NCBI GenBank assembly: GCA_038496445.1
Contig: JALMLS010000461.1
Span: 62,001-126,000 of the forward strand
Length of the DNA stretch: 64,000 nt
From: Trichosphaerium sp. ATCC 40318
Taxonomy: Eukaryota; Discosea; Flabellinia; Trichosidae
Direction of reading: 5' to 3'
Made by a program: the position numbers and the translations under genes. The first letter of the stretch is position 1. The number at the start of each line of letters is the position of its first letter. The notes under the pieces are model-generated. The model worked only from the letters and a program-made list of their open reading frames with translations, had not been told where the DNA came from and made no database searches. Shown piece by piece: positions 1-9,674 of the stretch.

Positions 1-3000
1 GTCATAATCAGGCATATCATCTTGTTTTTGTGTTTTATTGCGATTATTTGCTGATGCTGAAGCGACAGCGTCACCCAAAGGTATTTCACTCAAATTATCT
101 AAACAACATTGAGAAAAAGGTTTGAACTTTTTTTATCTTTTTTTGTTCGTTACCCAGGTAATCTACGTGACGACTTAGTCCATTAGTTTCTCCATCATGA
201 GCATTTGAATGCATTTCCACATCTTGAAGAGATAAATCATCGCTACTATTACTAGTACGTCTTCTTTTTGGTTCACTCTCAGAAGGATGAAGGTTTGCAT
301 CTTGATCAGAATCATCTCGAGGGCGCTTATTATTATCTCTGAAAGCAAAGCGTCTAATGTGTGTTTGAGGTGATACAACATTGCCTTGAATAAAATTAAG
401 TATTAGAAAGTAATAAATTAGAGGAAGAAAAAGCGAAAAAACTATTGTGTACCTGCATCATCTGTAAACTGAGTTTTTGGTTTAGCTGTTGGAAATAAAT
501 GAGCAGGCCCAACTGTAGCTCTTGCTTTTTTCCCTGCAGAAGCAAGGACCCTAGCATTATGTTCACGAACTCTCTGTGGTGTATGAGGAACCTTAATTGA
601 TAAGTTAGTCCAGCCCGCAGTAGTAAAAGAATCAAGACACTTACTTCTGGTAACTGGAAGTTAAGATCAAAGTCATCAGATTCGTCTACACTTTCATTTC
701 CATCACCACCCAGAAGAATACAAGATTTAGAAACGCTATGCTTCTTTTTAAGCTTATCTATTTCTCTATCTCGTTGAAACCAAAGTAGACCCATCTAAGG
801 CAGTGTCAATGAGAAAATAGTAAAAAAAGATGTCATACTTCTTTTAGAAACTCATCCTTTAGCTGTTTAACTTGCTCTTTCAGTGCCATGTGCTTCTCTT
901 GCTTTAACGCTGTATATTTTCTATTTATAGCCTGAGCTGCATTTTCGAAAGAGTCTGTATTTGAAGATGAAGAAGGAGCAGATACATCGTGATTGGAAAC
1001 AGTTCGTTGCAATACTTTTGAGCTTTGTGAGCGTTTTGATGGTGGCGGTGTTTTTTGTAATACTTCTGTTTCTGGGAGATCCTCTACGTCCCAATGTGTT
1101 TGATCAGGTACAGGTTTAGGAGTATATGCTTTTTTTTTATGTACAGAGCTTATAACTCCTTTAGGTTTTTGAATATAAGGTTGAGTTTTCTCAACTCTTC
1201 TTTGTTCCAACATTGTATCCTCTTCACTATTGTTTTGTATCAAAGAATGCTTCTTGTGCTTTACTTTTAATGATTCACTCTGATCTTTATCATCATCATC
1301 ATTGATACTACTACTTGAAGATTCTGAACGCTTTCTTGGACGTTTGGAGTCCTTGGATATATCTAAAAGTTCATTAGAAGAAATCAGTTGGTGAAAAGTA
1401 AATTGTTTTTCTTCGAACCATTTAATAATTTTGAGACATCTAAAGAACTCTCTGATTCTTGTGGAGGCTCGGTATCATCTTTAGTGGTATTCTTGCGCTT
1501 TATTGAACGTTTAGGTAGATCATCTGTTATTGCAGGAGCAACTACTTCTAAGAAGACTCAGTACATTATGTCGTGAGTGCAAGGAAAGCAACATACCCGT
1601 CTCATCTAGTATTTCTTCTTCTTCTTTACCAGAGTCATCTTGAATACCTTCCAGTACATTAAAATCTTCTTCTTCTTCTGAATGAATACTATCCTTTTTC
1701 TCATCATCTGATGCTTGTGTTAAATCGATAAACTGAGAATCTGGCTTCTGAGATGAACTCTCAAACTCTTCCCTATACTCAACATAAAAAACAAAAACCA
1801 TCCGCATTCACTCAAAAAGAGAGCGACACCACTACGCACATATCGTCAAAATTGATGTTAATATCATCGGATTCATTACCATGATCTGATTTTGATTTTT
1901 CTTCTTCGTCATCATTAATCACTTTCTTTTTATCTTTGTGTGCAGTTTTGTAATCATAAGTCAATAAGTCATCATCACTCTCATCTGCAATAGATATAGA
2001 AGTATTTGCTATATCCTTACTATTATCAGCAGCGCTAGTTTCTCCTACATCGCTCATCTCATCCAGTAAAACATTCAATTCTTGCTCCTAAGAATAAACT
2101 CTTAGAACTTTCTTCAATTAGTTTAAACACAAACCTGTTCTGCGAACTGAGTGTCGCTCATGCGATGCTTGAGTTTATGCTCTGTTGAATTAAAATGAGG
2201 TGGTAGCTCGGTTTCTAGATTGAAAGTGAGGTTCTAGTATCCATACAAGGTCTGATTAGATTACCATCGTCAACGCCAGCAATAAAAGAAGTATCTTCTG
2301 GTTTTTCACTTGATGTATCCTTTTATCATCATTAATCAACGTCAAAACAATGTAGCTTGTACCACTGCTAAGTCTCTTCGTAATTCCCCGCTACTTCGCG
2401 GAGAAGGTGAGTTTCTTCCATTATAGCTATGCTTTTTGCTGGAACGAGCGAGATCAAATAACGATAAACCGCTAGATCAGTCAACCATAGCACAAAAACA
2501 AAAACAAGAGTAAACCTGTACCCAGATGATCTTTTTGCAAGAGCACTCTCCTTGAACTTTGGTGTAGGATCTACATCTCTCAATGCCTACATATTAATAA
2601 TGAGATTAAAATAGTCTTTGTTTAAATAGCCCTACCTGACTTGTTCCATAGTTGTTTTCATCTAATTCGTGTCTAGTCCTGGCAACCTTAGCAAAAATTA
2701 TTATTCTGTACATTGATACTATCTTCTATCGTACTCCAGCAGACCGCAAGAGGTCAGAGGGACCGCGTGTGTCATCTTTTCTGGAGATTGTATTTGTTGC
2801 TTTACTCTTTGGTTTCCTGCTTGTTTTCTTTTTAGAGAACACTTCGCTCATTGATTCCTCATCTTCAGATGTAAAAGGCGAAATATCCCTTGCAAGTAAA
2901 GAATTCTTTTTACGCTTAGGAGGTTCGCTAGCCTGCATACAAGATTTTATTAGGACAATATGAGATTTTAATTAAAGATATTAAAAAACATTTACCTTGT

Positions 3001-3795
3001 CCATGCATTTATTCACGTGACTCAAACGTCGCCCAACTGATAGTTTACTTATGTCCTTATCACACGTAGGGCATATGCATTCATCATTTTGTTTGTCCAA
3101 ACACTTGTTTATGTGCTCTTCACGAGACTAAAGTTGGATTATTTAGTTTTATTTTGTTAGTTAAATTGGATAAAAAAGACTACAAATTTGGATCACGTGA
3201 TTAGGTACCTCGATGGATAATTTTGTTATATCTTTACTACATACGTAGCATGATATAGAAGAAGTACTTGACGCTGAACAAAAGTGTGAATACGAGCAAG
3301 TAAAAGAAAACGAAAAACTTGTTTACCTTTTGACTTTTCTGAACGTTTATTTGCTTTTTCGGGTGTCTAATAGTCATGTTATCACGTACAGGTTGTATAT
3401 CTAGTACGTACTGACATCTCCCAAAACAGTTCTTCATCAGAGCCTCCGTTTAAGCCAAAATCTGAAAAAATATCTACCAAAACGATTAAACGCCACAGAA
3501 ATGGATACGTTGATAGTCTTTACGCACTTGGCGTATTTTTATTTGAAGATTCATCGCCTACAAAACGTTAATTGATTTCAATTGTTTAATATTGCCTACT
3601 TGACGATTTTTGGGATCCCAGGTGCGAATTTACAGGTTGTTTACGCGATTTGAGGAAGCGGTTTTTTAATTCCTTCCCTTCCGCTTTTTTCTTCTCTGTT
3701 ACGCTCAATCGTTTCTTACCCGAGCCAGGTGTACTATTGGAAGCCCCAGAAAAATCACGCGCGTTTGAATTTCCACTAAAACGAGTACCTGACAT
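1..3795 (-). CDS. SLX4-like protein with tandem UBZ4 zinc fingers (partial, 3' end outside window)
   Basis: Probable scaffold protein for structure-specific DNA nucleases in the nucleus. The start is taken at 3795 (MSGTRFSGNS). Exons downstream give a basic, low-complexity N-terminus, then two adjacent zinc fingers of CxxC-x(14)-HxxxC form: CYVC...HINKC (about 3075-3260) and CPTC...HVNKC (about 3000-3075), split by one short intron near 3130-3205. Tandem UBZ4 fingers are typical of SLX4; a single UBZ4 also occurs in FAN1 and RAD18. The rest is charged and disordered, with acidic patches (DESDDFDLNF, ESDDININFDDM) and basic KKK/RKR patches; an exon at about 170-370 is rich in S, D and R. The C-terminal SLX1-binding domain, which would decide the call, would lie beyond position 1. 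Many short exons; boundaries uncertain. Confidence 0.5.
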
Positions 3796-3832
3796 AATAA
3801 TGCCTTATATTAACTCGCCTAGCATACCATAG

Positions 3833-4164
3833 CGCACCCATTAATCGCGCTGTCATAAAATTGCGCTGTCGGATGTTAAGTCACATTCATAAAATTTCAC
3901 TTTTTTCCCTGTTTCCTGCTACTTATTTGCAGCAACTCATTGGGCTTTATAGCCACCGTGGTTATTGCTCTTCTATGCTTCCATTTTTTCCACATTTAAA
4001 CAAGTTATGCACTATTGAGAAAACAAATTAAGTCATCACGTGACAAACACAAAGCTGCTATTGTCATATAAATAACTTGTCCTGGGAACAGCGATTGTAC
4101 GTTTTATAGCGTTATATTATTACTCAGACTATTCAGGATTCAGGGTCTGCAGTATTGCTTTACT
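3833..4164. other. Divergent intergenic region
   Basis: Shared upstream region of the SLX4-like gene (minus) and the lectin gene (plus). It contains a TCACGTGA-type box at about 4037 and an AT-rich stretch near 4070. No coding signal seen. Confidence 0.5.
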
Positions 4165-6350
4165 ATGACGCTACAACAAATATTAATATTCGCGCTTGTA
4201 CTGTGCTTCTGTATACCTAGCGATTGTGTAGAATTAACATCTTCGTGCGTTTGGAACAACCAGGTTTACAGGCTGTACAAGGTTACTAATGAGACCGAGA
4301 ACCCATCTTGCCCATCAGGTAAGAGATTTATAAGCTAGAATCTGTTTTAGTTCGTAAGTAAATTTTCCAAAAGGATCAACTCCGCTGGTTATAAATAGCG
4401 CATTGGAGGCTTCTGTGATGTCTTTATTTCCTGTACGTATTACTGAGAAAGTCCGGTAGCGCGCTAGTAATCCAAATGTACATAAATTTTCTCAGTACAA
4501 GATTGGGCCGTGTTTAAAGCGCCAAGTTTTTGAAACTTGGTATCATGTTTGTTCTTATTTTTAACGCTAGGATCTGCGCGTTGAAGGGCATGTTGAAAGT
4601 GATTCATGGCTCTGGAGTGATGATTCGCCTGCACACAGAAGTATAACCACATACCAATTTCCTGGCGCAGTGTGTGCCAACTACGCTACGTTTAAAGGCG
4701 GGGTACAACACGCTACCAAACTGTATTTTACTTTTCGTCCACCACGTGATGAATACAATAAGTCTTATTAGCGCTTTTCCAGAGAAAATTCTGTAGGGAC
4801 GTTTGATTGATTGTTGTTAGGCTTTGGATAATGGGTGTGACGCGGATCACTTTGTATGATAATAGTAGGTGTAGTGTGTTACTTATACCCTACTTAGGTT
4901 TGTGAAGCTACGGATCATTATTCTACCTTGAATGTTAGTAATCCATGTGTTGACGTGGTGCCAAACGTGCCGTGTGTTGAATTTCAAGGCAAGAAAAAAA
5001 CCTATTTCTTTATTAACTGTGTTCCTTAGATCACTGCTATACTTCAAATATATCTAAAAATGAATTATCATTTATTAAAGCTCAAGGTATGTACATTAAC
5101 GTGATGTTCAGAAGTTATCAAAGACAATCGTTTTCATTTCGAATGAAAAAAAAAGCTTGAACTTGTAAAATAATTTACTTCATTAAGGCTTGTGTATGAA
5201 ACACGGAGGATATATGGTTACTCTAAACTCTCTGGAAGAATTCAATTTTGTTAACAATAAGTCAAGAGAATCAAAAAATGTTTGGATAGGGCTAACAAGC
5301 CTATTTGATAAAGCTGACGAGTTTTCATGGGTACTTTTTTTTTTGATGTTGCACGTGGCATAAAAAAACAGTGTTCTTTCGAAAGCACATTTTCTATTGT
5401 TTACAAGGCCATGATACACTGATTATTAATTTTGTGGGGTTATTTTGTTATTGACGTGTAGTTAAACAAGTTGGCTTTGTAACTACTTAACAAGGATCTG
5501 TTGCATTTATTTACACGGAAATATAGGACATAACAGAAGAAGAGACAACGATTGGTAGTAATACTAATAGTGCACCGTGGGTAGAAGGTCAACCAGACAA
5601 TAGGGTCGATTCAGAAAATTGTATTTTATGGTACAGTTTTTGATTTTACTTGTTTGATAAGAATTTAGGTCTAACACTGGATGGGAGGATTGGCCTTGTT
5701 ACTTTGATAGCGGACAAACTCGAGGACCTTTTTTTCCGCTTTGTGAGATTGATACAACGCTCAGAGTTTATGGTACAGTTACTTAAATATTCCCGTACTA
5801 ATTTTGATAAACCAGGTGACTTTATACCTTCAACAACCACTGTGGAGTTTACTGACATAATAGTAACTGGTACTTTTTTCTACAGATCATATTTAGTTTG
5901 GCTGTTGTATTAACCGCTGCTAGGTAACGTTACGCTATCAAACACAGTATTAGTTCCGCTAAAGAATGAGACAAAAATAATAGTTAGAAATTGCCTTCAA
6001 GGTTCTTTTTCTGTTGATGCATCTGGATTACAAGCACGTTCAATAGCAATCAAACAACCGTTTCTAACATGAATCAGGAACTCCACTTGCAAATACAACA
6101 TGCCAAGAGCTGTGAAGAGATACCAAATCCACAGGTAACGCTAAACGATAATCAGTGCTTAGAAATCAGTCGATCCACTACAAAATCACAGTCTACACTT
6201 ACCTTTGAAGCAAGGCCATGTAATAAGAAGAGCAGTTTTCCTTTATGGTATATATGGATCATATTAGCAGCGTTGATGGTGTTTGCTGTTGTTGTAGCTG
6301 CTATTTATGTATTGTTCTTTTGTCAAAATAAACAGAAAATAGATGCTTAA
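4165..6350 (+). CDS. C-type lectin domain type I membrane protein
   Basis: Likely a cell-surface receptor. It begins with a clear signal peptide (MTLQQILIFALVLCFCIPS). Middle exons give a C-type lectin fold: GGYMVTLNSLEEFNFV and VWIGL (about 5200-5330), then WVEGQPDN...ENC (about 5578-5635), then GWEDWPC and FFPLCE (about 5677-5745), matching the family's order of conserved Trp, Gly and Cys residues. The loop carries QPD, a motif linked in animal lectins to galactose-type ligands, followed by WED in the place of WND; the ligand is inference. The last exon has one membrane segment (PLWYIWIILAALMVFAVVVA) and a short cytosolic tail. About eight short introns. CTLDs also occur in proteins that do not bind sugar. 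Confidence 0.8.
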
Positions 6351-6438
6351 TTAATCAAATTTACCAAGAAAAATGAAATTTACGGACCGTTCAATTTTAG
6401 GTGGACGTTCAGTGAAATTTGTTATGTCATGTAGGTAA

Positions 6439-7036
6439 TCACGCATTTAATATTGTACTAAGATCTGTCGTACTCGCCCTGATAGTTTCTGTGCCAATGA
6501 CTTGATGCCTGTATGCACTCACAAACGTGTGAATTTTAGTGTAATCCAGCAAAGCCGCGAGGTCACTATCTGTCACATATGTATTGCAAAAGGTGGTAAA
6601 CCAATAATGCTTTGCCAGAAAGCTAGTTTTTTTTATCACTAATTATTATTTCTTCGCTGTTTATCTCACGTGCCATGTTTCTATCGTATTTATAACATTC
6701 ACAGTGTAAGAACTTACAAGAGTATGTATTAAACAACAAGCCGTACAAGAAAAGTTAAACAATAACAAACCTTACAACACTCACTTCCTACCACTAAATT
6801 CTTACAATTCCAACATGTTCTAGTTTCAAATCCGGGTCAACTTCAAAATGTTTTTCCCTAAAAGCTTCCGGGTGAACTTTTTCGAAACAATCTAATGTTC
6901 TACGCAATTTACACTTTGTACACTTCCAATCAACAGTTTTACATATCACCGGAAAAAAATAAATCCCCGACCATAGTCCACACTCGGGTAAAAATAATGG
7001 CTTGTGAATTTCGCACCATTTCTGGCCTAATCATTT
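6439..7036 (-). CDS. Possible cysteine-rich protein or relic (unresolved exons)
   Basis: The minus strand shows a 75-codon open frame at about 6812-7036 with CEIHKP, CGLW, VICK, WKCTKCKLRR and EKVHPEAF, followed by CWNCKN...ECC and HCECYK segments, then another open frame at 6439-6636 (HYWFTTFCNTYVTDSDL). CxxC and CxC spacing suggests a zinc-binding protein. I could not join the pieces into one frame with credible introns and no start codon is clear, so this may be a decayed gene. It lies head to head with the deiodinase-like gene. No family recognised. Confidence 0.3.
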
Positions 7037-7057
7037 TATAAATACCCCCACTACGCA

Positions 7058-7893
7058 ATGGAAGATGTAGATGAAAAGCAAGAGCTTAGTGATATTATAA
7101 AAGACGTAGGAGTTGTTGAATCCATGTTAACATGGGGATTCTGGAGGTTTATGGTACCTAGCATGATTAACAAGTTCTTCTATAGAGCACTCTATCACGA
7201 GTACGCGTCAACAAACGTCATACAGTATAACTAAGTTTTTTGTAATAGTCGAGTGTATCGGGTTGGCTCTATGGCACCACAAGCTACTGTAACAACGGTA
7301 TCATCTAAAGGAAAGGACACGATTGATTTATTATCATTATCAAAAGGTACAAAGTTTAAATTGACTGTTGCTTACTCTTCTCTCCCGTCAGAAACTCCGC
7401 TAGTCATCAGTTTTGGAAGCTACACGTGACCACCGTGGTCAAACACAACTGGCAGATTGCAATCTCTCTCCGAAAAATGGAAGGGCAAAGCAGATGTCAT
7501 TGTGGTTTACATCCTAGGTACATTCAACGTCCACGTACATACTCTTAACGAAATGTTTAGAAGCACATGCTTCAGATGGATGGAAGTTATCGGGTAACGA
7601 AGTATGTTATCGTATGCCCAAGGATATTGAAGATCGCATTGGTATCATTGAAGACTTTAAAACAAACAACCCAAACTTTAAGGTTCCAATATTTGTTGAT
7701 CTTATGGATGATAATGCAAACAAAGCATACCAAGCTCTACCAGAGAGGTACAGTTTTTATCATATGACTGTGAAGTTGATCACATGTTAGGTTGTACATA
7801 CTTAAAGACAAGAAGATAATGTACAAAGGGGGTGAAGGTCCTTTTGGCTACAAGCTATCAGAGGTTGATGCTTGGCTAGAGCAAAATCTTTGA
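7058..7893 (+). CDS. Iodothyronine deiodinase-family selenoprotein
   Basis: Thioredoxin-fold oxidoreductase of the deiodinase family. Family members reductively remove iodine from thyroid hormones in vertebrates; protist relatives have unknown substrates. Exons: 7058-about 7207, about 7253-7516, about 7559-7752, about 7791-7893. The N-terminus has a hydrophobic stretch (LTWGFWRFMVPSMI). The active site reads FGSYT-TGA-PPW with the TGA at 7437-7439, exactly where the family has selenocysteine, and the frame stays open beyond it. Then come VVYILEAHASDGW (Glu and His conserved, spanning an intron), EDRIGIIEDF, VPIFVDLMDDNANKAYQALPER, and a C-terminus with YKGGEGPFGY. The true stop is also TGA, so TGA is dual-use. 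A SECIS element should lie in the 3' UTR; I could not identify one by eye. A truncated copy lies at 30931-32090 (minus). Confidence 0.85.
7437..7439 (+). other. In-frame TGA at selenocysteine position
   Basis: Codon between Thr and Pro-Pro-Trp in the FGSxT-U-PP signature of deiodinases. Flanking frames on both sides keep family similarity, so a sequencing error is unlikely to explain it. Confidence 0.8.
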
Positions 7894-8162
7894 TACTTCT
7901 ACTACACCAAGAAACAATTCAACTGACAGAGAGTATTTCTAGTGATTGTATTGCTTTAAACGTTATTACATTGACAATTGTGACACATGACAAAATAAAT
8001 ATTCTTTACAGTTTTAACTCGCCTAAAAACACTAAATGCAAACATAACTGTCTGCTTTTCGCGAACATAATAACATTATGACTAATTTTGTTTTCATTTA
8101 TTCTGTTTGTTTGTTTATACAAAGCAATAAAAAGTGTACTATGATAAGTCTAGACGGCAATG

Positions 8163-9110
8163 TTATACAATGAAATCTACCCTTACTACATGTGCACCGG
8201 TTGCCTGGACACCCTCTTTTGAAGTTGAGGAGCAACCATACAGGGTTATAGTGTGTACACCTGCCAATGCTTTCAATCCTTCATCTGTCACGTTTGTCTC
8301 TTGTAGATCAATCTCATGTACACCAGCCAATGCTTTAATGCCTTCATCTGTCACTTTTGTGTATGATACATCTATAGTATGTACACCTGCCAATGCTTTA
8401 ATGCCTTCATCTGTCACTTTTGTATATGATACATCTATAGTATGTACACCTGCCAATGCTTTAATGCCTTCATCTGTCACTTTTGTGTATGATACATCTA
8501 TAGTATGTACACCTGCCAATGCTTTAATGCCTTCATCTGTCACTTTTGTATATGATACATCTATAGTATGTACACCTGCCAATGCTTTAATGCCTTCATC
8601 TGTCACGTTTGTATATGATACATCTATAGTATGTACACCTGCCAATGCTTTAATGCCTTCATCTGTCACTTTTGTGTATGATACATCTATAGTATGTACA
8701 CCTGCCAATGCTTTCAATCCTTCATCTGTTACGTTTGTATCTTCTAGATTAATCTCATGTACGCCAGACAATGCTTTAATGCCTTCATCTGTTATTGATT
8801 CACAAAAAAACAAATTGATTGTATGTACTCCCGCTAGTAACCTCAACTGATTGTCGTTTACATCTCTATACCCATTGAACAGAATGGCTGTATTCTGCAA
8901 TAAAGGACTGCCAGAAAGCATCATCACCTCGGTACTGCTTTTAACAATAATTTGACCATATCCGACGTGGTTATGGACAATATCCCGCAAGAAGTGGCAA
9001 GTTTGTGCGGAACGAAGTGTAAAAGTGCCTTGTTTGAGAATATGAACTATTAGTTCAACGGGGAGCGCGACAAGGTCACTAATGTTCTGGATAACCTCTT
9101 CTTCATTCAT
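8163..9110 (-). CDS. F-box/leucine-rich repeat protein (left copy)
   Basis: Probable substrate receptor of an SCF-type ubiquitin ligase. An intronless 315-residue ORF. Residues about 12-50 form an F-box (LVALPVELIVHILKQGT...CHFLRDIV). The rest is a run of 21-residue leucine-rich repeats, TDEGIKALAGVHTIDVSYTKV, several identical at protein level and almost identical at DNA level as 63-nt units (8330-8720). It is the inverted partner of 29547-30632, from which it differs in repeat number, repeat sequence and the last few codons, where a short indel changes the C-terminus. Such F-box/LRR families expand in many protists and in giant viruses. The 3' end faces the 3' end of the deiodinase-like gene. 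Confidence 0.8.
   Translation of the reverse strand: MNEEEVIQNISDLVALPVELIVHILKQGTFTLRSAQTCHFLRDIVHNHVGYGQIIVKSSTEVMMLSGSPLLQNTAILFNGYRDVNDNQLRLLAGVHTINLFFCESITDEGIKALSGVHEINLEDTNVTDEGLKALAGVHTIDVSYTKVTDEGIKALAGVHTIDVSYTNVTDEGIKALAGVHTIDVSYTKVTDEGIKALAGVHTIDVSYTKVTDEGIKALAGVHTIDVSYTKVTDEGIKALAGVHTIDVSYTKVTDEGIKALAGVHEIDLQETNVTDEGLKALAGVHTITLYGCSSTSKEGVQATGAHVVRVDFIV
8330..8720. repeat. Near-perfect 63-bp tandem repeats coding LRRs
   Basis: At least five consecutive 63-bp units differing by only one to two bases each (for example gtg/gta in the TTTTGTRTATGATAC part). They lie inside the left F-box/LRR gene; the right copy has more diverged units. Confidence 0.9.
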
Positions 9111-9674
9111 TTTGCTAATATACGCTCGAAACGTGGCTATGTTTGTTATTATGTTATTGTTAGATGATCGGAATATTTATTTACAGTACGTTGACTAAAT
9201 TCGTTTTTTCCTCAACTAGTAACAACCGACAATAACGCTAACCACCGAAATCAACATACAAAATGAAGTCTAGTATACAGGTAGGCTACTGTTTTGAAAG
9301 CAGTAGTACTGTTGTCTGTCTCATTTCAAGTTTAGAGGCTTTTAGCAAAAAAAATCCATGTTTTACCTATCTGTCGCTTCTGACAGAACTTGCAAATCTC
9401 ATATATTTAAATGTGACCTGCCACTGCGCTTGTCAAGTCTAAAATTTCTTTTTTGTGAATCTAGCCTTTTCAAACCACGTGATTTAACCAGCCCATATGT
9501 AGATCATGCACATGGGTAAACATAATCAACTAATATGATATCTATACAACTCAATTTTAACAAGTAATCTGACTTCACAAGACGAAATATTTTGTGTTAA
9601 GGAAGGGTACTTTCGGACTTTTAGTTTTATTTATTGTATTTACATTAGTTTGTATTTGTTTTTTGTTTGTGTTT
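9111..9674. other. Intergenic region with F-box/LRR promoter
   Basis: About 9111-9345 is shared in inverted form with 29315-29546, so the promoter was duplicated with the gene. The rest (9345-9620) is unique and AT-rich, with a CACGTG box near 9477. No gene seen. Confidence 0.6.

Noticed and set aside
7437-7439. Genome-wide recoding of TGA as a sense codon
   Set aside because: Many genes here end in TGA (this gene itself, G, others), so TGA is a normal stop and the in-frame one is context-dependent.
7894-8160. SECIS element in the 3' UTR
   Set aside because: Several ATGA/TGAC pairs exist (for example near 7995 and 8076), but none gave a convincing stem with the GA quartet by eye, so none is annotated.
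8330-8720. Possible CRISPR-like array
   Set aside because: Repeats are contiguous 63-bp coding units without spacers, in a eukaryotic gene.
8134-8850. Long plus-strand ORF with CTPANALMPSSVTFVYDTSIV repeats
   Set aside because: Antisense shadow of the F-box/LRR gene; repeat structure comes from the 63-bp units. The same applies to 29897-30637 on the minus strand.
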